Shown here piece after piece: positions 22,001 to 32,190 of a stretch of 32,450 bases of DNA. This DNA is from Beroe ovata. Its lineage: Eukaryota > Ctenophora > Nuda > Beroida > Beroidae. The stretch covers positions 44,348 through 76,797 of the forward strand of contig CAMPET010000284.1 of NCBI GenBank assembly GCA_946803715.1, written 5' to 3'. Position 1 is the stretch's first letter; each line of letters begins with the position of its first letter. Both the position numbers and the translations under genes were made by a program. The notes under the pieces were generated by a model. The model ran no database searches. It worked only from the letters and a program-made list of their open reading frames with translations, and was not told the DNA's origin.

Positions 22001-23990
22001 GGTACTCATTCGACACAACTTGCTGACACCACTACATAACTGTGACGTAAGAATACTTGCAATGGAATGTGCTGACACCAGTTCGTAAGAGCAGTCCTCT
22101 GTGACGATTGAGGTACTCATTCGTCACAACTCGCTGACACCACTACTTAACTGTGACGAAGGAATGCTTGCGATGAAGTGCGCTGACACCAGTTCGTAAG
22201 AACAGTCCTCTGTGACGATTGGGGTACTCATTCGTCACAACTTGCTGACACCACTACATGACTGTGACNGAAGGAATGCTTGCGATGGAATGTGCTGACA
22301 CCAGTTCGTCAGAACAGGGCTGTGTGACGTTCGGGGTACTCATTCGTTACAACTTGCTGACACCACTACTTGACACTACTTGCTGATACCACTACTTCAC
22401 ACCACAACTTTGACGTAGGAATGCTTGCGATGGAATGCGCTGACATATCAGGGTCCGCGACAATTCAACCCAAGAAATCTGTAATCATACTCGAACTGCA
22501 GCAGGGATTCTCTGGGCGCAGTAGCCGAGCGATATCTTGCTCTAATCATGCAATTGGAGTTAGCTGTTAAAACTGCTTTGATGTGAAATGTATTATGCCA
22601 CAGACTACAGAGCTGTTAGAACAACATTACGAAATGAATGGCGGATCTTGATTGAATTAAGAGTTGAAAACGACTGTTTAACTCACAATATCAAGACTAT
22701 GATTTCAATGGGGGGATCTGCGGATCCAATGGATACCCCCTGGATCACAGTAATTACTGCGTGTCGTGTAATTGGGGATATTTATAATATTCACCCGTGT
22801 GATATAATGATAGTTTATCAGTAACCCCGATCCACCCCTCCAGATCGACACTCTCCAGCTGATGATAGACCCGGAAACGAACAGGTCACGGGGCTACGGC
22901 TTTGTTCAGTATCGGGAAGCGGAATCCGCGCGCCGCGCAAAGGAGCAACTCAACGGTTTTGAGCTAGCGGGGAAACCCATCAAAGTGGGTGAGGTAACCG
23001 AAAAGATGGACCACAGCATGAACATGGGCAGTACCCTTGACGATGAGGAAACTGATAGAGGGGGGATCGAGATGAATGCTAACGCCCGGGTGCAACTCAT
23101 GGCGAAACTGGCAAACGGTAACCAGATGAGAGCTAAGCAGCAGAAAGCAAGCGAGCCGGAGACTGCCCCTGCCACAGTTTCCACCACTGATATCGGGCAG
23201 AAAGTGAAGGAAATGTTTGGAGGACCGAATACGGGGAGTAGCCAGCCACCGACAGAATGCTTCGTCTTACGGAACATGTTCGATCCTGCGACGTAAGTTC
23301 AGGTGTCACCGTGAGTACAGGTGTCACCGTGAGTATAGATGTCACCGTGAGTACAGGTGTCACCGTGAGTACAGTTGTCACCGTGAGTACAGGTGTCACC
23401 GTGAGTACAGGTCTCACCGTGAGCACAGGTGTCACGTGTTTGTGTGTAACGAGGCGACTTTGTGAAAAACTGAAAGGTTTCCAGTGCCCAATGCCCAAGA
23501 GGCGTTTTTTCCATGTGTGAATAGTTAGAAATTACGAGTATTTTTCTAACCATCCCCCTATTATTTCACACAGGGAGAAAGACCCGTACTGGGCAGAAGA
23601 GATCAGGTCTGATGTGATAGGGGAGTGTTCACAGTTTGGGGGTGTGGTCCACGTTCACGTGGATAAGGAGGACCCTAATGGGTGCGTCTACCTCAAGGCT
23701 GTCAACGCCTCCATCGCTAGTGCTTGTGTAAACTCGCTACAGGGACGGTGGTTCTCAGGTTAGTACAAAGTGGTGTCATACTGGTAACATACTGACTCAG
23801 TATGTTAAGTGGTGTCAATCTTATGAGTGGTGTATGTATATTAGTAACCATGTTGATGTCAAAGTGTCGAGTGTTGGACTTACACAGTCAATCCTCAGGT
23901 AAGATGATTAAAGCAGCGTATATGTCAGTTCCCGACTACAGCAAGAAGTTCGAAGGAACAGAATATCTCAGACACAAACTCGAACGATGA
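19064..23990 (+). CDS. RBM39: RNA-binding protein 39 (CAPER-alpha) orthologue
   Basis: Nuclear SR-like, U2AF65-related splicing factor and transcription coactivator. Exons: 19064-19129, 20767-20807, 20891-21290, 21393-21545, 21645-21776, 22844-23292, 23574-23758, 23899-23990; all phases agree, 505 residues (human about 530). The start MDDMDIEAMLDAP matches the family N-terminus. An Arg/Ser-rich region (about 36-110) is followed by RRM1 (about 143-218; VFCMQL and KGIAYIEF), RRM2 (about 239-313; LYVGSL and RGYGFVQY) and a C-terminal UHM-type RRM3 (about 404-490; CFVLRNMF, with the UHM-specific RWF in GRWFSGK). In RRM2 helix 1 the sequence is MLRAIFEPFG, where human has MLRGIFEPFG. Introns 5 and 6 carry tandem repeats rich in donor-like motifs. 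Intron 1 (1.6 kb) is long, so an extra small exon there is possible but not needed for phase. Confidence 0.93.
19367..19754. repeat. ~178-bp direct repeat in RBM39 intron 1, N between copies
   Basis: GATCATAAGTTAGACTATTG through CCTCACGCCACACACA occurs at 19367-19544 and again at 19578-19754, period 211, with few differences. The copies are separated by an N (19544) and a 33-base CTTCGG-containing spacer. A third fragment of the 3' end follows a second N at 19794. Confidence 0.93.
19731..19895. repeat. CA-rich microsatellite tract with N
   Basis: Irregular (CA)n with CACGCC and CTCACA interruptions and an N at 19794, inside RBM39 intron 1. Frames across it are repeat translations. Confidence 0.93.
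21950..22445. repeat. ~111-bp tandem repeat in RBM39 intron 5
   Basis: Units begin at about 21950, 22041, 22152, 22263 and 22410, with spacings 91, 111, 111 and 147. Shared words are TGTGACGTAAGAATGCTTGC, GGAATGTGCTGACACC and GTACTCATTCGTCACAAC. Each unit carries one or two GTAAGA-like words and a CRE-like TGACGTAA or TGACGAAG. An N sits inside the fourth unit at 22269. The unit is not a CRISPR: repeats are longer than spacers and diverged. Confidence 0.92.
23293..23436 (+). repeat. 18-bp minisatellite built from the RBM39 intron-6 splice donor
   Basis: Eight head-to-tail 18-base units, consensus GTGAGTACAGGTGTCACC. The first unit (23293-23310, GTAAGTTCAGGTGTCACC) is itself the donor used by exon 6; seven further units each begin with GTGAGT or GTGAGC. 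The array starts exactly at the exon-intron boundary. Confidence 0.96.
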
Positions 23991-24778
23991 GCACCCCTTC
24001 TCATTTTCCTGTTTTTCAATGAAATCTTCTCATGGGCTTGCTTCGAGCTCAAAAATTCTCAATCTCATTTCGTGTCATAATTTTGAATGCAAGCCACCCC
24101 ATTTCTTTTCAATTTTCCAACTGCAAAAGACTGGCTCAGTTTAACTGTCCTCCTAAATGTTGGACATTTACTCAATGGTATACATGGCAGTTTTTGAACC
24201 GTACAATGATTCCACTATGGAAGAGCTCTGTATTTTTGAAAATTCCTATTTTGCCAAGAACGCGACACAAAATATGTGATGTAAAGTTTCGCACCAACCA
24301 GTTTTCGAGCTCAGTTTTAATACCGACTGCTACTCCTGTTATTCAACTGTCTAATTTATAGTATTTTTACCACCACGACTATCGTTTCACTTGGACAACA
24401 TTATATACTTCTCGTTCAATCTCAGAACTGAAGCTGGAACTACACATGCGCCGCGCAAGCTCATTAATTACTCCAAACGCGCGGTAATGCTCATAAATAT
24501 TGCGCACAGAGTTCGCGCTCAGAGAACTTCACCGGTCACCCGACTAAGCAGCCTTTCATATCACAAGTCTGAAGTGCTTGCCGTATCTGATAACAATTAA
24601 TGGAGCAGTGTGAGGTATATTCGACTATATCTGATTCATTGTAATGTGCAATCAGATCTGTTTTTTATAGTATGGGTCTTGCAAGTTATGGCATTTCAGA
24701 AATTGGCAGTATGTCAAAACTTAGCGGTGGCACAATCATGCTCTTTATATGATCATCAATGTAATTTTAAAACGGAAC

Positions 24779-24788
24779 AATAAATAAA
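24779..24788 (+). terminator. Candidate RBM39 polyadenylation signal
   Basis: Overlapping AATAAA hexamers (AATAAATAAA) about 790 bases after the RBM39 stop codon on the coding strand. Not the only possibility in AT-rich sequence. Confidence 0.45.
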
Positions 24789-25043
24789 ACGAATTATTGT
24801 ATGAAATTTGATTGATTCTAGATTTTACATAAATACACTACAATCAAACTAATCAAAATCATCAAACCATAGTGAAAAGTAATAATGCTCTAAATCATGT
24901 CAAATCAAATGTTGTGCCAATGCTGGTCATAATAATTGGCGTCAATAAAGGGAAACTACAAATATAAATTGGTTAAGTATAAAGCTAATTATCAAAACCG
25001 TACTCTATTTGAATACCTTCACTCACAACCACTAATTACATAC

Positions 25044-25049
25044 TTTATT
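25044..25049 (-). terminator. Candidate polyadenylation signal of the b561 gene
   Basis: TTTATT on the plus strand, i.e. AATAAA on the minus strand, 193 bases beyond the stop codon of the DOMON/b561 gene. Confidence 0.45.
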
Positions 25050-25242
25050 TCTCAGTATTCCATCGTACCATATAGACAGTAGGTAGGTTCTGTACAGCAT
25101 ACAAAATCAATAATTCTCCTAATGTTTGACAAGTTCACTGAATACAGAGTTACACCTGATCACCTAAATTACTGTACATGTTTGAACAATACCAAATTAC
25201 CGGCGACTATACTCTTATACTGTATCGGAGCAGTACACCACG

Positions 25243-28200
25243 CTATGTGTCTACTAGACCCGCAATAAGTACGATTGCAACACTAGTGTTCAGCATGAGT
25301 AAACTCACAATTCCTGCACGTGTACAAACGCCGCGCTTAGCAGATGAGTCCAAGTTGATCGTCACCATGGTGATATCGTCACACTCACTTTCATCACTGT
25401 CATGCCGTGATGTGGATATGAGGTCACGTGTCCCAATGTCACGTGTTCCCTTGTCACGTGGTCCGAGAGAGTAGTAGAGTGTGGGGTTAGTCGGGCAACA
25501 TGTCAGGGACCGACATACTCTTGCCACGTAGCGTCCAACCTGTGTGTGTTTGTGTGTGTGTGTGGGTGTATCTGTGTGATTCAGTATAACTGTAGGAAAT
25601 AAATGAAAGTCGAAAGTGCCCCACTTCCTGGAGGTCATATGGCAAGATAAGTCACACAATCAGTAATTGAATCATAAAGCAACGTATTGATAGACCACTG
25701 GTTAACAACATATCATTAGACTTGAAGTTCGAACCGTTCAAGATTGAATTAATTGATAATAATAATTTATAATAATACTCAAAGGTTTCACAATCAGGTT
25801 ATCTTCCATTCTCATACACCCTCTATGTCTGTCCCCACACCCCCAATACATGATAGTAGTACCTGTGTAGAGTATTCCATGCCAAGGTATATTAGACACC
25901 ACGTCACGACTTGAGCAGCGAGTAGCCAGTAACATACTTCATGCACGGCTAACATTACCATTCCTGAGAGCATGTCATCGGTGTGTGTGTGTGTGTGTGT
26001 GTGTGTTTGATTTCATAAGCAACATTTGACTTAGAGCAACCTTCAACACTCGGTATAGAGCAACATGATCAGTGAGGATTGGGGTACGGAATACCAACCT
26101 TCTAGAATACTTAATGTCGGGAATACCCAACAGAAATTACTGAGAGGTGATCAGTGGGGGTACTCACCATTACAGATGTTGAAAACACTGCCTGTGACCA
26201 GCAACGCAGCTCCAATCCTGTGTAACGCCTCCCAAAACACACGATATCTGGTAATACATTGTGATTACAGGGATTTCCTGATACAATAATCTAACACATT
26301 AATCTTGATCGGAATTTTAAATCAATGCAATTGATATTGTGCGGATATCCATGACCCTTGTATCAACTATCACTTTCCGACCATAACGACCAGCGGTCGT
26401 TGTATTCGCCAATTGATTGGTATGAAATATAGAAACTATGAATAATTTATTCTGGTCAAATTTTGACCACAGAATCCATTGAAGGCATCGAATTGGGCAA
26501 GTCATGATCCTATTGAGAGCCCCTTTAGAAACAGTGAGGAACAACTTCAGTCCCTTTGTGCTCCTCATCTCAAATCTAAGTTATTTGAGGAGAGCATTTC
26601 ATTTCAGCTAATACAATTTGCTGCAATACGTGACTATATCAGATAACCGTGTTCTATGTTTCATATAATCCTAGCGAAGACGATAATAATAAAATCTCTA
26701 TTTCATACTCAAATTTACACATGTTTTCGTAGACATTTGACGAGGAAACCACCCTGTGATTCGTACACTAGAGCTCCAATTAGAGCCGTTTTAACTCACT
26801 CCCGAATTCTCATATTTCGAGAGGTATTATGGATATTAGATATCAAAGTGTCAGAGTCCAGATTATCTGGAGAAAGATATTTGAGGGAAAGCACGTGCTC
26901 CGAGTTCCACAAATGTGGCAACGAGATACTGAAAATGTACACTCCTTCATTGTTAGCGTTTCAAACTCGAGACAAGGATTTCTATAGCTTAGAATAGAAC
27001 ATTTAGGACAACGTGAAAAAAGCTGTCGTGAACGTGCTGGCAAGGAGAAGTGCTGTCGAGATAAAATGATGTTAAGAGAAAGTGTTGTCAAGAGGAGGTG
27101 GTGTCAAGAGGATGTGGTGTCAAGAGAAAGTTGTGATGTCAAGTAAAAGTGCCGTATAGTGTCAGGGAGAAAAGGTGTCAAATGAAAGTGCTGTCAAGAG
27201 AATCAGTGATGTCAAGCGACAGTCATGTCCAGAAAAAGGGATGTCAAGTGAACGTGCTGTCAAGAGTGAGTGAGAAAAAGTGGTGTCAAGATAAAGTGGT
27301 GCCAATAGGAAGTAGTGTCAATAGGGGTCAATAGAAAGTGGTGCCAATAAAAGTGGTGTCAATAAAGAGTGGTGTCAATAGGATGTGATGTCAATAGAAA
27401 TTGGGAAATGGTGTCAAGGGAAAGTGCTGTCAAGAGAAAAATAGTGTTTGGGAAAACAGATTTCAGGAGAAATTATTTCCACGTTGATCGCAACACCTAC
27501 TTGGAATCATGGTCTGGGCGGCAGAGGGCTAACAGGATATGTAGCAGGATAACAGCCAGCATGGCCAGTCCAACAAGTTGGTGCCGGTGAAACTCTACCT
27601 CTTTATTTGCACCCAGGAATGCCAGGTATATTGACACCAGGAACACCACACCTGCAGTCAATGTATGTGAAGTGTGTACCCAGTGTATATTTTACATTGC
27701 ACACTGAATATCGCAGAATGAAGTGTGTAATGTGTATAACCGTGTACCTATGTATATTGTACCAATCGACTAGTTGATGATGACGATTGATCAAATACTA
27801 GAAAATGCTCCAATGAGCATCTCGGACCAACCTGTTATTAACCCACTGTACTTGTGAATGGGGAACCAGAGTGCTTGCTTCTTGAAGTAGTACTTGGCAT
27901 ATCTTGCAATGAATGTTGCAAGGGGAGTTACATTCAGCCAGACAATTACCATTAGGATACCTGAAAGTGGTATAACATATCAATCCTGCCCGTGATATAC
28001 GAGTTATCATGGTGTACAGCAGGGTATCGAGATGTAAGATATGCATTGTACATTTTACAACGCACGCGTATGAGTTATTACTGTTGTCAGTTGTGTTATA
28101 CATCTTGACGTTCGCTATTCGTCTATTAAATACAATAGGGGCAAGTGACGGATGAATATGATATTGAAATGCTGAATTCAGGGAAATGATATCGATGTGT

Positions 28201-29247
28201 CCAATAATCAAAGGAGAGAGTCGTGATCAAACTTTCTAGTGAGTAGCAGTAACAATGTAAATTCGCCTTTAGCTCGAACAATGCAAAAAATACAACAAGA
28301 TCTGAATCTGTGCAAACGCCAAACTCTGTTTCTTACACGCCAATCACAGTTCTTCGAACAGGGTATTCCAAACTCACCGTGAATTTTGAAGAATATGTTT
28401 GTTCTCATGGGAATGCATGTTTCCATATGCTCACTCAGTAGGACTGGCCTCCTGCTGACCATCAATTGACGGTGCTTGTGCAAGGGAGTGGAGGCGTTAT
28501 CAGTGTTTATCAATCCTGTAACATGGAAACATGGAATAGCTCAATAGAATCATTATAGTCAGTTAGAATGCTGATCTGTGATCTCTGCACTAACTGTACC
28601 CTTAGCGAAGAGTATGTATACAGGCATCCTAGCCAGATCAGTTATGGGCGACGAAAGGTATATCGACTTGGTGATGTTAGCCTCAACTTCCCCATCTTCA
28701 TTCACAACAGATGTGTGAGTTAGACTACTGGTATTCTGTACTACACTCCTGCTGTGTGCTGATTAATAAACAAGTGTTTCACAACTGCAACGTCATAAAG
28801 GCAGGAGGCTAGCGCAGGGAATATGATCTATGCTTAGCAAAGTACCGTCAGGGTTTATCAGGGATGATGCAACGAAAGTGTGGGATACAATACTCCGGTG
28901 AATAGCCACAATATCGTCTTGTCCCATTTGTGAGTCCTTGCTGAACCCAATAGCAACCCATTCATCCTCAGTCACGTGGGCGGATATGTTGAGTATCAGA
29001 GAGTCTCCTGTAGGAACCAGCATAGCTAGTGTATCACTGTCACAAGGCCAATTAACAAATATTTCTCTCTTCAAATGCATTCAAAAATAAAGTGCATTTT
29101 CTTCTATTACTTACCCGAAACAGTCCAGTAAAATGTCCCTAAACTTCCTTGATAACACCCAGAAACCGAATGCGGTTTCTCGTGTTGTTCATGTTGTATG
29201 GACAAGGCAATGAGGATAGAAAATATGGCTAATTTGAGAGGTTCCAT
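25243..29247 (-). CDS. DOMON-cytochrome b561 (ferric-chelate reductase-like), nine exons
   Basis: Predicted membrane oxidoreductase moving electrons from cytosolic ascorbate through two b hemes to an extracellular acceptor such as ferric chelates. Minus-strand exons in order: 29115-29247, 28846-29064, 28600-28758, 28378-28515, 27832-27960, 27501-27651, 26168-26247, 25863-25963, 25243-25539; all junctions are GT-AG and phases fit, 468 residues. A signal peptide (about 1-18) precedes the DOMON domain (about 36-165; DEWVAIGFSKDSQMGQDD, VYILFAKG). The b561 core has heme-ligand-type histidines H216 (FFKIHG), H252 (PIHKYSG), H281/H283 (FHRHQLVG) and H319 (EALHRIGAAL) among five hydrophobic helices. 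The last exon adds a polar Ser/Asp-rich segment and a final hydrophobic helix ending LIAGLVDT. There is no reeler domain, so it is FRRS1-like rather than full FRRS1/SDR2. Exon 1 to 2 is the least certain join (50-base intron). Confidence 0.86.
25541..25564. repeat. Short GT-rich tract at b561 intron 8 acceptor
   Basis: On the gene strand this is a CA repeat leading straight into the CACAG acceptor of the last b561 exon, replacing the usual pyrimidine tract. Confidence 0.85.
25981..26007. repeat. (GT)13 microsatellite in b561 intron 7
   Basis: Perfect GT run 18 bases upstream, on the gene strand, of exon 8 (25863-25963). Confidence 0.97.
27010..27445. repeat. Degenerate minisatellite in b561 intron 6
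   Basis: About 20-25 irregular units of roughly 14-20 bases built on GTGGTGTCAAGAGAAA or GTGCTGTCAATAGAAA on the plus strand. The plus strand is strongly purine- and G-biased, so the transcribed (minus) sequence is pyrimidine-rich, with repeated TTTCTCTTGACA words. It lies within intron 6 of the b561 gene (26248-27500). Confidence 0.88.
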
Positions 29248-29615
29248 GACATAATAGGCTTTACTCTGCTCTTTCCATAACCATGCTTGAGCTGGGAAAT
29301 ATCTAATAAGTACCTTATAAGCACCTAATAGGTACCTTTAATAGATACACAGAAGCATCATGATAAAAACAGTTTCATTTTCAAAAGTTGAAGTAGTTGC
29401 CTACAAAAATAGCCAAGAAATGCTCAATGCTTATTGTTATTAATTCTCAGAATTCAACCAAGCTGAAACAATGAACTGATACTGTGCAATTCACAGTAAA
29501 CACAAATATGCTAAAGATCACAACACATCATAATCAATTGAAATATATACCGCTTTCATTATTCTAAGAAGTCTTTTGCATATTTTAGATACTCAAGTTC
29601 ATAACTTTCGATGAA

Positions 29616-30011
29616 TCATTCCAAGATAGGTGAATCATGTTGCTTGCTTTCAACTTCACCTTTGTATGCATATGCAAGAGTATGTGATATTTTGGTCATT
29701 TCATTCTCAAGTGACTTAGCCCAATTGCTTACATCCCCAATTTCCTTGAGAGCCTGGTTAAAGTTATCTAACAGCTTTAGCCATTGCTCTGACTGCTTCT
29801 GTAAATTAGCAGCATTATATTGCAATTGTCTAGAATGGCTCTGTAGCCTCTTCTGATTGATATATGCGCCCTCTACTCTATTGTTCATCTTGTCTACAAG
29901 TAAGACATTCATCTGAGCACACAGATGTTGTATTTCTTTTCTCCTTGCGTCTTGTAACTCTCTCTGAATAGATTGCTTTGTTTGATAGGCTTTCATCTTT
30001 TGGGACATCAT
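29616..30011 (-). CDS. BLOC1S1: BLOC-1/BORC subunit 1 (BLOC1S1, GCN5L1), intronless
   Basis: Small cytosolic coiled-coil protein shared by BLOC-1 (lysosome-related organelle biogenesis) and BORC (lysosome positioning via Arl8). The 131-residue frame starts MMSQKMKAYQTKQ, aligning with the human start MLSRLLKEHQAKQ. It carries the family block QSEQWLKLLDNFNQALKEIG followed by DVSNWAKSLENEM and LAYAYKGEVES. Heptad-like hydrophobics through about 20-100 fit a coiled coil. The N-terminal basic stretch QRELQDARRKE is also family-like. It is a single exon, 368 bases upstream of the start of the b561 gene on the same strand. Human BLOC1S1 is about 125-153 aa depending on isoform. Confidence 0.94.
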   Translation of the reverse strand: MMSQKMKAYQTKQSIQRELQDARRKEIQHLCAQMNVLLVDKMNNRVEGAYINQKRLQSHSRQLQYNAANLQKQSEQWLKLLDNFNQALKEIGDVSNWAKSLENEMTKISHTLAYAYKGEVESKQHDSPILE

Positions 30012-30320
30012 TATTGCAAGTTATGTGCAGCTGAAAATAGGAATCAAGGTTATGATGATTGTCATCATGACCCCTACAATGATATGCATGTATTTGCTAA
30101 TTATTTTGAAAATTGGCAAAAAATTAATTGCAAGACATCTCTTTGAAGAAAAATGGCAGTCTGGAGAAGTCCAACCCTTAAAAGGGGATATCTGCTTTCA
30201 AAAGAAGACAAAATCTTTAAAAAGTAGGCGACCACTTTTTGGAGGGTGACAGTGACATAAAATAATATCTAAATTCAAGTTCATGCCTTGTTTCGAATAC
30301 AAGGCATCATGAATAAGCAA
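30012..30320. other. 5' flank of BLOC1S1
   Basis: A plus-strand frame (first ATG 30051, ending 30249) encodes a hydrophobic stretch and then a basic tail, but it matches no family I know and would sit in the BLOC1S1 promoter. I do not call it a gene. Confidence 0.5.
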
Positions 30321-30690
30321 CGTTGCGCGCCCCTATTTTAGTCAGTGAACTGAAAAGTCGTAGAAACCACGCGCTCGCCGCGGCAGAAATCGGGTTACGC
30401 ATTACGCAACGTGGGACATGGGAAAGTGGAGAAAAGGAGGCTGATATTATAATATCGCGCGCGCGAGAGGCTCTCAGAAATGCACGAGAAACTCTGCAAA
30501 GGTCAAATAAAATCTGACATTCTGAAAAGGGAGAAATCTAATAAGTCACTCTTATCTAATGAGTGCACTCTGGCCATGGCAAACGTTCGCGTTTTGTTTG
30601 GCGATGCTAGACCGCGACCGCTGATGCAAGCGCGGCCGGAACAGATTGCCCCGGTCTGCGGTCAATCACATACTTTTCTGAGTTTCTTCT
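30321..30690 (-). repeat. CpG-rich interspersed element, copy B (inverted)
   Basis: Reverse-complement relative of 10560-11110. The plus-strand word CGTTGCGCGCCCCTATTTTA followed by GTCAGTGAACTGA (30321-30353) and TGGCGATGCTAGACC...CGCTGATGC (30599-30627) are the mirrored blocks. Copy B has six extra bases (GCGACC) in the second block. It lies about 310 bases upstream of the BLOC1S1 start codon. Confidence 0.72.
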
Positions 30691-32100
30691 TATTGCAGTA
30701 TTTGGTCATGAATCATGATCTCATTAAATTTAAATTTTATACCTCCCTGGCCTTCATCCTAAGCTAAGATCAGCTCGTGTCGGTGTATGACTATGATGTA
30801 TGTTCCCTTGGCTTGTACAGCAGGGTGTCTGATGTGTGTGTGTGTAACTGTAAGTTTATGCTTGTGTGCAGGTGGGTGTGACATTAATGATAATCTTGCA
30901 GTGAAGGATATAGATTATAAATAGAATTACTTCGCATCAAATGGCCCGATTATATTATTATTTATAAAATAAAAATTAAATGATTTTGCGTGGTTGAACT
31001 TGAAGGAATCAAGGATGTTAAGATAATGATATGTCAAGCTCTCAGCTTTGGCAACGGCAAAATAATGTAATACGTCTTTGAGACATGATATTGATCGCTT
31101 CTCAATTTATTTCAAATAAAATGAACAAACATTACAACAAGAATTGAATTTGAAAGCTTTTAAAAATGGAGACTCCAGGTTAAGGCTATGGTAATGGACT
31201 CGTTTGAAACAGAAATTCGTATTTCAATTTGATCGTTTAATTACTGCAAGTGCAATAAATTCAAATCACAATTTAAAAGCTGTGATTCGACTTTCAGTTT
31301 GAACATGAAATGGTTTGGTTACCATCTAGATGCAGGAATTGGTCAAGGCGAAAATCACAGTCTCATTGTTGCACGGTGGCCGGGTGGCAGTTAGAGTTAG
31401 TTAGATAGCCAACTTTAAGAGACCTTTAACTTCATAATCATCAACATTGCAACTATGAAATTTAAATACAAAAATTAAAATCGGGATTTATCAACGTCAT
31501 AATACCGAAAAATGGTATAAGGTCATTTTAAAAGATTCTAAAAGATTTTTCAGATTATTAACACATGATCTAAAAATTGAGCTTTCACGACTTTGAAATT
31601 TAACGTACGAGCATGATTTCTCATCATTACACAGGATCATATTATAATGATCACACAATACTGCCATCCGATTCTATGGAAAGCAGTCCCCAATTCAGTG
31701 GCATTGGGGACTGAGAATAAAACTGGCACACTGATGACCATGACGCACGACAGTCATTTCATAATGCCGTTGTGCTCAATGACATGGACAAAACAAAAAC
31801 AATCCAACGCATCTCCACTCACTCCTCATATTTCAGCTGCAGGCCTGTCCGCAGTTTGATTATAAAGCCGCGTATGACAGAGCTGCTGGTGGGAGGATGT
31901 ATACCTCAATTCCAGTAGAATCAATAACTTATAGATAATTGGGGTGTAATTTCATGTGGGGTGGGAGAGGTCACCACAATTAATCAAACGTAGCACTTTC
32001 AATCTTCATGTTACCCCTTCGCAATCTCCTTACGTCATCCATTCTGCTTCGACATCGCGATATTTTACAAACATTTTCTGTGCAAAAACATACATCATGA
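30691..32100. other. AT-rich intergenic sequence, nothing recognised
   Basis: About 1.4 kb with no supported exon, RNA gene or mobile element. Short open frames lack coding character. Confidence 0.55.
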
Positions 32101-32181
32101 ACACGTGAGTCTCTACAGCACACGTGTGATTGGTTGTTGTCATGGTAATGAAAGAAGATGACATCGTCACGTGACGTCACC
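32101..32181. promoter_or_regulatory. Promoter-like motif cluster (E-box, CCAAT, X-box, CRE)
   Basis: Within 80 bases: CACGTG E-box-type words near 32101 and at 32169-32174, an inverted CCAAT box (ATTGG) near 32130, GTTGTCATGGTAA resembling an RFX X-box near 32136-32148, and the composite CACGTGACGTCA (32169-32180), joining an E-box to a perfect palindromic CRE TGACGTCA. No start codon with a recognisable gene follows on either strand inside the window. Confidence 0.4.
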
Positions 32182-32190
32182 CCGCAACTG

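Larger units (their letters stand above)
23991..25242. other. Convergent 3' flanks of RBM39 and the b561 gene
   Basis: 1.25 kb of AT-rich sequence between two facing stop codons. It contains an open frame at 24032-24361 (109 codons) without family resemblance, probably in the RBM39 3' UTR, and a small CpG-rich patch near 24450-24520. Confidence 0.55.

Noticed and set aside
21950-22445. CRISPR-like repeat array
   Set aside because: Animal intron, repeats about 111 bases and diverged, no short identical repeats with unique spacers.
24032-24361. 109-codon plus-strand frame after RBM39
   Set aside because: No family resemblance and no splice context; lies in the probable RBM39 3' UTR.
25722-25745. 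GTTCGAACC B-box-like word suggesting a tRNA
   Set aside because: No acceptor, D or anticodon stems can be drawn around it.
26656-26997. 113-codon plus-strand frame
   Set aside because: Inside intron 6 of the minus-strand b561 gene, with no recognisable domain.
27798-28513. Two long minus-strand frames (137 and 101 codons)
   Set aside because: They run across b561 introns; the real exons use other frames or only part of them, as phase-consistent splicing shows.
30051-30249. Small hydrophobic protein divergent from BLOC1S1
   Set aside because: No family match, begins within the promoter region, preceded by an upstream ATG with an early stop.
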